In this document: positions 1 through 6,040 of the stretch, in pieces
Numbering within the stretch: position 1 is the first letter of the stretch
Layout of the letters: each line of letters opens with the position of its first letter
Source: Deltaproteobacteria bacterium
Lineage (GTDB): Bacteria > Desulfobacterota > Desulfobacteria > Desulfobacterales > Desulfatibacillaceae
DNA: 10,222 nt
Assembly: GCA_019308705.1 (NCBI GenBank)
Contig: JAFDHW010000051.1
Coordinates: 1-10,222, forward strand
Direction: 5' to 3'
The notes under the pieces: generated by a model
Database searches by the model: none
Told to the model about the DNA's origin: nothing
The model's input: only the letters and a program-made list of their open reading frames with translations
Position numbers and translations under genes: made by a program

Positions 1-1511
1 ACATGCTCTCCGTGTCCCTGGACCCGCCCAACAAGTACGGCATGGTCCAGTTCGAGGGCGGCGGCCGGTTCATGGCCGACTTCACGGACTGCGACCCCGA
101 CGAGCTGAAGGTGGGCCTGCCCATGAGGATGGTCTTCCGGCGGCGGTACGTGGACAAGGAGCGCGGGTTCACCAACTACTTCTGGAAAGCCACGCCGGAC
201 CGGGAAGCCATGCTGGAAATGGACAAGATCCGGTTCGACGGCCAGGTGGCGGTGGTCACCGGCGCGGGCGGCGGCCTGGGCAAGGTGTACGCCCTTGAAC
301 TGGCCAAGCTGGGGGCCAAGGTGGTGGTCAACGACCTGGGCGGCTCGCGCGACGGCACGGGCGCGGACGCCACCCCGGCCCAGAAGGTGGTGGACGAGAT
401 CGTCGCCGCCGGCGGCGAGGCCGTGGCCAACTACGACAACGTGGCCACCCCCGAGGGCGGGGAGAACATCATCAAGGCCGCGGTGGACAAGTTCGGCACC
501 GTGGACATCGTCATCAACAACGCGGGCATCCTCCGCGACAAGAGCTTCATGAAGATGGAGCCGGAAAACTGGAACGCGGTTTTGGCCGTGCACCTGAACG
601 GCTCCTACAACGTCACCCGGGCGGCCTGGCCCATCCTGCGGGAAAAGGGCTACGGCCGGGTGGTCATGACCACCTCCGCCGCGGGGCTTTACGGCAACTT
701 CGGCCAGACCAACTACTCCGCGGCCAAGATGGCCCTGGTGGGCCTGGCCAACACGCTGGCCATCGAGGGCGCCAAGTACAATATCAAGGTGAACACCATC
801 GCGCCTTTGGCCGCCTCCCGCCTCACCGAGGACGTGATGCCGCCGGAGGTGTTCGAGAAGAGCAAGCCCGAGTACGTTTCGCCCATGGTGCTCTACCTGT
901 GCTCCGACCAGTGCCAGGTTTCCGGCGACGTGTTCTGCGCGGGCATGGGCTACTACCAGCGGGCGGAGATCATGACCGGCCAGGCCATCAAACTGGGCGA
1001 AGAGGGCAAGGCGCCCACCGTCGAGGACATCGAGGACGCCTGGGACGCCATCAACAGCCTGGAAGGGGCCAAGGACATCTCCGACGCCACGTCCGCGCTC
1101 ATGGCCCTGGCCGAGGCCAAGCCCCCGGGAGCCAAGGAAGCGGCCCCGGCCCCCGAGCAGGCCCCCGCGGCAGGCGGCGGCGGCGAGGTCTCCGTGGACG
1201 AGGTGTTCGAGATGATGCCCCAGTTCTTCAACGCCGACAAGGCGGCCGGGGTGAACGTGGTGTTCCAGTACGAGATCGAAGGCCCGGGCGGCGGGGATTG
1301 GGCCGTCACCGTGGCCGACGGCGAGTGCAAGGTGGAGAAGAAGAAGGCCGACTCCCCCACCACCACGCTGAAGATGTCCGCCGCCGACTTCATCGGCATC
1401 TCCCTGGGCAAGCTCAACCCCATGCAGCTCTACACCTCGGGCAAGCTCAAGATCGAGGGAGACATCATGAAGTCCCAGCTCATCGAAAAACTCTTTTCCC
1501 CACCCAAATAA
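1..1511 (+). CDS. DUF35 OB-fold / short-chain dehydrogenase / SCP2 fusion protein (5' end cut by window)
   Basis: The frame is open from the first complete codon (base 3) and has lost its N-terminus at the window edge. Visible residues 1-65 resemble the C-terminal OB-fold of DUF35 (Zn-ribbon/OB-fold) proteins, ending in a GFTNYFWKATP-like strand. Residues 77-320 form an SDR domain with TGAGGGLGK (86-94), the NDLGG NAD-pocket motif (110-114), NNAG (172-175), Asn199, Ser225, Tyr238 and Lys242. The NDLGG-plus-GTG pattern is typical of the (3R)-hydroxyacyl-CoA dehydrogenase of peroxisomal MFE-2. An Ala/Pro/Gly-rich linker (about 372-394) leads to an SCP2 lipid-binding domain (395-502). The inferred role is NAD-dependent oxidation of a 3-hydroxyacyl-CoA, probably cytosolic. 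Methionines at 70 and 73 could be separate SDR starts, but no ribosome-binding site precedes them, so a true fusion is favoured. The thiolase follows after 15 bases, and DUF35 proteins usually partner such thiolases. Confidence 0.9.
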   Translation, partial: MLSVSLDPPNKYGMVQFEGGGRFMADFTDCDPDELKVGLPMRMVFRRRYVDKERGFTNYFWKATPDREAMLEMDKIRFDGQVAVVTGAGGGLGKVYALELAKLGAKVVVNDLGGSRDGTGADATPAQKVVDEIVAAGGEAVANYDNVATPEGGENIIKAAVDKFGTVDIVINNAGILRDKSFMKMEPENWNAVLAVHLNGSYNVTRAAWPILREKGYGRVVMTTSAAGLYGNFGQTNYSAAKMALVGLANTLAIEGAKYNIKVNTIAPLAASRLTEDVMPPEVFEKSKPEYVSPMVLYLCSDQCQVSGDVFCAGMGYYQRAEIMTGQAIKLGEEGKAPTVEDIEDAWDAINSLEGAKDISDATSALMALAEAKPPGAKEAAPAPEQAPAAGGGGEVSVDEVFEMMPQFFNADKAAGVNVVFQYEIEGPGGGDWAVTVADGECKVEKKKADSPTTTLKMSAADFIGISLGKLNPMQLYTSGKLKIEGDIMKSQLIEKLFSPPK

Positions 1512-1519
1512 GAGGAGGG
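1512..1519 (+). promoter_or_regulatory. Ribosome-binding site of the thiolase gene
   Basis: GAGGAGGG begins right after the TAA stop of the SDR-SCP2 gene and lies 7 bases before the ATG at 1527. It is a strong Shine-Dalgarno match that fixes the thiolase start and supports co-transcription with the upstream gene. Confidence 0.8.
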
Positions 1520-1526
1520 ATCAACC

Positions 1527-2735
1527 ATGGCCACAGGTATCAAGGACAAGGTTGCCATCATCGGTATGGGCTGCACCAAGTTCGGCGAGCGCTGGGACGT
1601 GGGCGGCGAGGAACTCATGGTGGAGGCGTTCGAGGAGTGCATCGAGGACGCCGGAATCGACGTGAACGACATCCAGGCGGCGTGGTTCGGCACCTGCCTG
1701 GAGGAAATCAACGTGGGCAAGAGCGCGCTGCCGCTTTCGGTGAACCTGCGCCTGCCCTTCATCCCCGTGACCCGTTGCGAGAACTACTGCGCCACGGGCA
1801 CCGAGGCGTTCCGCGGCGCGGTGTACGCCGTGGCCTCCGGGGCTTACGACATCTGCCTGGCCCAGGGCCTGGAAAAGCTCAAGGACACGGGCTACGGCGG
1901 CCTGCCCAACCCCGGGTCCAACGGCGGCAGCCTGCCCTGGCAGTGGTGGCCCAACCTCACCGCGCCGGGCTCCTTCGCCCAGTTGGCGTCGGCCTACTCG
2001 GCCAAGTACAAGATTCCCATGGACGACGTGAAGGACGCCATGGCGCACATCTCGGTGAAGAGCCACGCCAACGGGGCCAAGAACCCCAAGGCGCATCTTC
2101 GCAAGGTGGTCACCGAGGCCCAGGTCAAGGCCTCGCCCATCGTGGCCTACCCGTTGGGGCTGTTCGACTGCTGCGGCGTGTCCGACGGGTCCGCCTGCGC
2201 CATCGTCACCACCCCGGAGATCGCCAAGAAACTGGGCAAGAAGGACTTCATTTCCGTCAAGGCCTTGCAGCTGGCGCTTTCCAACGGCGAGGAACTTTCC
2301 TTCAACGAGTGGGACGGCGACCACTTCGTCACCACCACCATTGCCTCCAAGCGGGCCTACGAGGAAGCGGGCATCAAGAACCCCCGCGAGGAGATTTCCA
2401 TGATGGAGGTGCACGACTGCTTCTCCATCACCGAGCTGGTCACCTACGAGGACCTGCACATCTCTCCCCGCGGCGGCGCGGTCAAGGACGTGCTGGACGG
2501 GTTCTACGACGCCGACGGAGGCGTGCCCTGCCAGATCGACGGGGGGCTGAAGTGCTTCGGACATCCCATCGGCGCCTCGGGCCTCCGGATGATCTACGAG
2601 ATGTATCTGCAACTGAACGGCCGCGCCGGCGACCGCCAGCTCGACAACCCCAAGTACGGGCTCACCCACAACCTGGGCGGGTTTCCGTTCCAGAACGTGT
2701 GCGCCATTTCCATCGTGGGAAAATACGACGCATAG
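1527..2735 (+). CDS. SCP2/lipid-transfer-type thiolase (acetyl-CoA acyltransferase family)
   Basis: This 402-residue protein has the length and motif order of the SCP-x/lipid-transfer thiolase subfamily. The nucleophile is probably Cys88 in NYCATG, although Cys84 lies close by. The family's EVHDCFS block gives His296, GHPIGASG gives His346 (345-352), and NLGG (382-385) closes the active site. It would carry out CoA-dependent cleavage of a 3-ketoacyl-CoA or the reverse condensation. Thiolases of this branch, such as BbsB of anaerobic toluene degradation, archaeal acetoacetyl-CoA thiolase and the Ltp aldolases, usually work with a DUF35 protein. Here the adjacent upstream gene carries a DUF35-like domain fused to a dehydrogenase, so the two products may form one complex. 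The exact acyl substrate cannot be read from sequence. Aldolase (Ltp2-like) activity is an alternative, but the retained Cys and both His motifs favour thiolysis. Confidence 0.92.
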   Translation: MATGIKDKVAIIGMGCTKFGERWDVGGEELMVEAFEECIEDAGIDVNDIQAAWFGTCLEEINVGKSALPLSVNLRLPFIPVTRCENYCATGTEAFRGAVYAVASGAYDICLAQGLEKLKDTGYGGLPNPGSNGGSLPWQWWPNLTAPGSFAQLASAYSAKYKIPMDDVKDAMAHISVKSHANGAKNPKAHLRKVVTEAQVKASPIVAYPLGLFDCCGVSDGSACAIVTTPEIAKKLGKKDFISVKALQLALSNGEELSFNEWDGDHFVTTTIASKRAYEEAGIKNPREEISMMEVHDCFSITELVTYEDLHISPRGGAVKDVLDGFYDADGGVPCQIDGGLKCFGHPIGASGLRMIYEMYLQLNGRAGDRQLDNPKYGLTHNLGGFPFQNVCAISIVGKYDA

Positions 2736-2749
2736 CATAAAGGACGATA

Positions 2750-2785
2750 CCCCCGCCCTGGCCGGGCTCTTTGCCGGGGCGGGGG
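2750..2785 (+). repeat. Strong intercistronic hairpin, 13-bp stem
   Basis: The left arm CCCCCGCCCTGGC (2750-2762) pairs with GCCGGGGCGGGGG (2773-2785) around the 10-base loop CGGGCTCTTT. There are 12 Watson-Crick pairs and one G-U pair. No T-run follows, so it is a poor intrinsic terminator. The G-run of the right arm is the only Shine-Dalgarno-like sequence for the ATG at 2793, so the stem may mask that start or protect or process the mRNA. Confidence 0.75.
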
Positions 2786-2792
2786 ATGCACC

Positions 2793-3125
2793 ATGTTAAA
2801 AGCCCGGTTTTTCATGAATTCCTCCATGGAGGAGATTCTGGCCAAGAAGTGCTGCGGGCTGTGGGACCAGAACCTTGAGGTCCACGTGGAAAACGCGGGG
2901 CCCAAGGAAGTTTTCATCCATTCCCGGCTGACGCTTCTGGGCGGCGGACCGGACCTGGTGATCAAGAACCTGTATCCCCCGGGCGGCTGGACCCTGGCCC
3001 CGGGGCGGACGGGCGCCTTTTACTGCTACCTGGACCCTGTCCTGTGGAAGAAATACCAGGCCGTGGTCCTGATGGACGGCCAGGGAAAAAGGCACCGGTT
3101 TCCCATCCGCGACCAAGGAGCCTGA
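2793..3125 (+). CDS. Hypothetical protein of 110 residues
   Basis: I do not recognise this family. The frame is open for 110 codons and fills the space between the thiolase and the acyl-CoA dehydrogenase. Its TGA stop lies two bases before the next ATG, which suggests a real, translationally linked gene. The product has no signal peptide or membrane segment. It shows alternating hydrophobic and polar stretches likely to be beta strands (about 28-50 and 52-60), a Gly-Gly-Gly turn (50-52), a PPGGW turn (62-66) and a Cys-Cys pair (20-21). It ends in a basic, strand-like tail. A small beta-sandwich protein, perhaps an accessory subunit, is possible but unproven. Alternative starts are Met8 (2814) and Met12 (2826); the sequence from Met12 looks most structured. 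The 2793 start has its G-rich ribosome site inside a hairpin. Confidence 0.6.
   Translation: MLKARFFMNSSMEEILAKKCCGLWDQNLEVHVENAGPKEVFIHSRLTLLGGGPDLVIKNLYPPGGWTLAPGRTGAFYCYLDPVLWKKYQAVVLMDGQGKRHRFPIRDQGA
3115..3120 (+). promoter_or_regulatory. Ribosome-binding site deciding the acyl-CoA dehydrogenase start
   Basis: AAGGAG lies 7 bases before the ATG at 3128 and within the last codons of the preceding small gene. It selects 3128 over an in-frame ATG at 3044, whose extra 28 residues are unlike any acyl-CoA dehydrogenase N-terminus. Confidence 0.8.
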
Positions 3126-3127
3126 CC

Positions 3128-4273
3128 ATGCAGATCCTTCCCTACACCGACGAACACCACGAGTTCCGAGCCCGGGTCCGCGAGTTCCTGGAAGCCGAGA
3201 TCACTCCCCACGTGGAGAAGTGGGAGGCCGACCACATGGTGCCCAAGGAGGCTTGGCGCAAGATGGGCGAGGCGGGGTTTTTGTGCACCGCGGTGCCCAA
3301 GGAATACGGCGGCCACGGCAAGGATTTCCTCCACTCGGTGATCATCTCCGAGGAAATGGCCCGCACCGGGCACTCCGGGCTCATGAGCACGCTGCATTCC
3401 GACGTGGTGGTGCCCTACATCGAGGCCTTCGGCACCGAGGAGCAGAAAAAGAAGTACCTGCCCCGCTGCGTTACCGGCGAGATCATTACCTCGGTGGCCA
3501 TGACCGAGCCCGGGGTGGGCAGCGATCTGTCCTCCATGGAAACCACCGCGGTCCATGAAAACGGCGAGGTGATCCTAAACGGCACCAAGACCTTTATCTC
3601 AAACGGCATCAACACGGGGCTGTGTATCGTTGCCGCCAGAAACCCGGACGTGGAGAACCCCTACCAGGGCATCAGCCTGTATCTGGTGGAGGACGGCACC
3701 AAGGGGTTTACCCGTGGCCGGCACCTGGACAAGATGGGCATGTGGAGCCAGGACACGGCGGAGCTGTTCTTCTCCGACTGCCGCATCCCCGAAGAGAACA
3801 TGCTGGGGGAAAAGGGCGCGGGGTTTCTCATGCTCATGCAGAAGCTCCAGCAGGAGCGCCTGGTGTGCGCCCTGGGCGGCGTGGCCGCGGCCGAACTGGT
3901 GCTGGAAAAACTCATCGACTACCTGAAGACCGCCACCACAAGGGAGGGAAAACCCCTGTCCAAGTTCCAGGCCACCCAGTTCGCCCTGGTGGAGATGGCC
4001 GCCGAGGTGCGCCTGGGCCGAACCTTCCTGGACAACCTGATCCTTAGCCACATCAAGGGCGAGAACGTGGTGGTGGAGGTGTCCATGGCCAAGTACTGGT
4101 GCACGGAGATGGCCAAGCGCATCGTGGACCGGGCCATCGATTTGGTGGGTGAACCCGCCATGCTGGAGGCATTTCCCCTGGCCAGGGCCTTCCGCGACGT
4201 GCGCATCCTGTCCATCTTCGCCGGCACCAACGAGATCATGAAGATCATCGCCGCAAGGTTCATGGGATTATAG
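3128..4273 (+). CDS. Acyl-CoA dehydrogenase (LCAD/isovaleryl-CoA dehydrogenase-like)
   Basis: At 381 residues this is normal family length, with the N-terminal helical, middle beta and C-terminal helical domains in order. The FAD-contact block VAMTEPGVGSD (123-133) is intact and the TKTFISNG strand follows (153-160). The C-terminal block reads SIFAGTNEIM (362-371). MCAD-type enzymes have their catalytic Glu in this block; here Ala365 replaces it, as in LCAD and isovaleryl-CoA dehydrogenase. Glu243 in QQERL aligns with the alternative catalytic base of those enzymes. The usual RxxFG segment is altered to TREGKPLSKFQ (271-281). The role is alpha,beta-dehydrogenation of an acyl-CoA with electrons passed to ETF, in the cytosol. 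It is probably the fourth gene of the operon with the SDR-SCP2, thiolase and small protein. Chain length or branching preference cannot be read from sequence. Confidence 0.93.
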   Translation: MQILPYTDEHHEFRARVREFLEAEITPHVEKWEADHMVPKEAWRKMGEAGFLCTAVPKEYGGHGKDFLHSVIISEEMARTGHSGLMSTLHSDVVVPYIEAFGTEEQKKKYLPRCVTGEIITSVAMTEPGVGSDLSSMETTAVHENGEVILNGTKTFISNGINTGLCIVAARNPDVENPYQGISLYLVEDGTKGFTRGRHLDKMGMWSQDTAELFFSDCRIPEENMLGEKGAGFLMLMQKLQQERLVCALGGVAAAELVLEKLIDYLKTATTREGKPLSKFQATQFALVEMAAEVRLGRTFLDNLILSHIKGENVVVEVSMAKYWCTEMAKRIVDRAIDLVGEPAMLEAFPLARAFRDVRILSIFAGTNEIMKIIAARFMGL

Positions 4274-4295
4274 CAGGGCGTCCGGAAGAGCGAAT

Positions 4296-4345
4296 GGCTG
4301 CGTTGGGCTGCGGACGCGGCTCGGTCGGCGTGCGGGAAGCACGCC
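4296..4345 (+). repeat. Palindromic intergenic element, copy A
   Basis: In the gap between the convergent operons a perfect stem GGCGTGC (4327-4333) and GCACGCC (4339-4345) encloses the loop GGGAA. It is preceded by GCGTT and GGCTCGG motifs. A related arrangement occurs at 10180-10219. No T-run follows on either strand, so it is at best a weak bidirectional terminator. The remaining gap to 4433 is C/T-rich on the + strand and shows no gene. Confidence 0.5.
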
Positions 4346-4433
4346 CCCTTCACCTTGCCTTGCCCGCCTTTCTCTTCATCTCCGCCGGACATCCCGTCTT
4401 TGGTGGCGTTCATCCGCGCCCTGGTCTGAGCCC

Positions 4434-5984
4434 TCAGGGATACCCCGTGATTTCCCGGATGCGCTTGTACAAGGGTTTCAGACGCTTGTACATCTTCTTG
4501 TACACGTCTTCGTAAAGCTCGTCGTAGAGCCGGTGGTTCTTCTCGTCCGGGGTGAACACGGCGCCCGGCCGGGTCATGGCAGCCACGGCGGTTTCAAAAT
4601 CCGGGTGGATGCCAAGGCCCACGGCCAGGTCCATGGCCGCCCCCAGGCCCGAGGTCTCGTACAGGTGGGGACGTACCGCGGGCAGGCCGAACACGTCCGC
4701 GGTGATCTGCATGGCGTGGTCGCTCTGGGAGCCGCCGCCGGAGACCGCCAGCTTTTCCATGGGGGTCTTGCTCTTTTTCTGGATGCGCTCCGCCCCTTCC
4801 CGCAGGGCGTAGGCCAAGCCCTCCAGGATGGCCCGGTACAGGTGGGCCTTGGTGTGCACGTCGCCCCACCCGATGATGGAGCCCTTGCCCTCGGGGCCGG
4901 GATTTTTGAGCCCCGGCGTCCACAGGGGCTGGAGCATGAGGCCCATGGACCCCGGCGGCACCTCGTCCACCATGTTCTCGAACAGGGTTTCCGCCTCCAC
5001 CCCCGCGGCTTCCGCGGCCAGCCTCTCCTCGTAGCCGAACTGCTCCTTGAACCAGGAAACCATCCAGAACCCGCGGTATACCTGCACCTCGGCGGCGTAG
5101 CGGCCGGGAATGGCCGAGGGGTAGGGCGGCAGCAGGGGAATGGGGGAAAAGTACTTTTCCGTGGATACGTTGATGGTGGCGGTGGTGCCGTAGGAGACCG
5201 CCCCCACGGAGGGGTCCAGGGCGCCGGAGCCGATGACCTCGCAGGCCTTGTCCGCGGCCGCGGCGATGACCGGCAGGCCCTCGGGCAGCCCGGTCTCCTC
5301 CGCGGCCCGGCGGGTGATCTTCCCCAGGGGCTTTCCCGGCGGCACCAGCCGGGGCATCTGGGAGGGGGAGATGTTCAGCGCGCTCCAGCGCCACTCCCAG
5401 GGCGCGGCCCAGGAAAGCTTCTTGTAGTCAAAGGGGATGTAGCCCACCTGGCAACCCGCCGAGTCCACGAATTCACCGGTGAGCCGGTGGGTGAGCCAGC
5501 CGGACAGCAACAAGAACTTGTCCGTGGCTTTCCAGGTTTCCGGCTGGTAGGTGGAGATCCAGGTGCTTTCCGCCTCCCGGCGCAAGTGTTCGATGACCGG
5601 CGAAAGCCGCGTCGCGCGGAAGGCCGCGCCCCACAGGCCCCCAAGGGGCATGAGGTCGTTGGCCTTTCTCTGGTCCAGCCACAGAATGGCGGGCCGGAGC
5701 ACCCGGCCCTCGGCGTCCGTGCACACCACCGTGCCCCGCTGGGTGGTGACAGACACTCCGGCCACCCGGTCCACGGCGACCTCGGGGTTTTCAAGGAGCG
5801 TGCGGCAGGCCGTGCACAGGGCATCCCACCACACCTCCGGATCCTGCTCCGCCCAACCGGGGTGCTCCGAATAGTAGGGCTCAAAAGGCACCCTATGCTT
5901 GGCCAGAAGGTTGCCCTGCGGGTCGAAGGCCAGGGCGCGCAGGCTCTGGGTGCCGTTGTCGATGGCGAAAAGGATGTCTTTCAT
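4434..5984 (-). CDS. FGGY-family carbohydrate kinase, substrate uncertain
   Basis: The 516 residues fit the FGGY family (glycerol, xylulose, ribulose and erythritol kinases). The first phosphate loop is AIDNGTQSLRA (7-17), the catalytic base is probably Asp245 in AADKACEVIGSG, the second phosphate loop is SYGTTATIN (264-272), and the adenosine motif is SGGGSQSD (415-422). Glycerol kinase has Arg-Glu at its TNQRET block; here it reads TTQRGT (80-85), so the glycerol-contacting Glu is replaced by Gly84. Asp-Gln of glycerol kinase is also Asp-Lys. Trp102 in LWLDQR recalls pentulose kinases. The substrate may be glycerol, dihydroxyacetone, an alkylglycerol or another polyol. The gene is last in the fadR operon, 56 bases after the dehydrogenase, which suggests supply of a phosphorylated three-carbon backbone. 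No clear ribosome-binding site precedes the ATG, but the N-terminus aligns with the family from the first residues. Confidence 0.88.
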   Translation of the reverse strand: MKDILFAIDNGTQSLRALAFDPQGNLLAKHRVPFEPYYSEHPGWAEQDPEVWWDALCTACRTLLENPEVAVDRVAGVSVTTQRGTVVCTDAEGRVLRPAILWLDQRKANDLMPLGGLWGAAFRATRLSPVIEHLRREAESTWISTYQPETWKATDKFLLLSGWLTHRLTGEFVDSAGCQVGYIPFDYKKLSWAAPWEWRWSALNISPSQMPRLVPPGKPLGKITRRAAEETGLPEGLPVIAAAADKACEVIGSGALDPSVGAVSYGTTATINVSTEKYFSPIPLLPPYPSAIPGRYAAEVQVYRGFWMVSWFKEQFGYEERLAAEAAGVEAETLFENMVDEVPPGSMGLMLQPLWTPGLKNPGPEGKGSIIGWGDVHTKAHLYRAILEGLAYALREGAERIQKKSKTPMEKLAVSGGGSQSDHAMQITADVFGLPAVRPHLYETSGLGAAMDLAVGLGIHPDFETAVAAMTRPGAVFTPDEKNHRLYDELYEDVYKKMYKRLKPLYKRIREITGYP

Positions 5985-5995
5985 CGCGTAGCATA

Positions 5996-6025
5996 AACCA
6001 GCCGGGGGAAAAGAGCCCGGCGGTT
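5996..6025 (-). repeat. Intercistronic hairpin between dehydrogenase and kinase genes
   Basis: On the + strand, AACC-A-GCCGGG (5996-6006) pairs with CCCGGC-GGTT (6016-6025), giving ten base pairs with one bulged A (6000) and a 9-base loop. On the transcribed - strand it ends 11 bases before the kinase ATG, in a leader that lacks a clear ribosome-binding site. There is no U-run, so mRNA processing, stability or translational control is more likely than termination. Confidence 0.55.
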
Positions 6026-6040
6026 GTTCCTATCCCGGGA

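Noticed and set aside
1521..2738. - strand open frame of about 405 codons opposite the thiolase
   Set aside because: It is antisense to a well-supported thiolase and has no recognisable domain.
899..2740. Long + strand open frame of about 613 codons across the SDR-SCP2 and thiolase genes
   Set aside because: It is rich in Arg and Gly with no motifs, and it overlaps two genes with complete catalytic motifs. Such frames are normal artefacts of GC-rich coding DNA.
2750..2785. Hairpin after the thiolase as an intrinsic terminator
   Set aside because: No T-run follows the stem, and the operon appears to continue into the next two genes.
3044..3127. Upstream ATG extending the acyl-CoA dehydrogenase by 28 residues
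   Set aside because: The extension overlaps the small upstream gene, lacks family similarity, and a good AAGGAG site points to 3128.
4294..4515. 73-codon + strand frame in the convergent gap
   Set aside because: It starts in the palindromic element, overlaps the end of the kinase gene on the other strand and resembles no known protein.
4434..5984. Naming the FGGY kinase glpK because it lies next to a GlpD-like gene
   Set aside because: The glycerol-contacting Glu is replaced by Gly and the Asp-Gln pair by Asp-Lys, so glycerol specificity is not supported.
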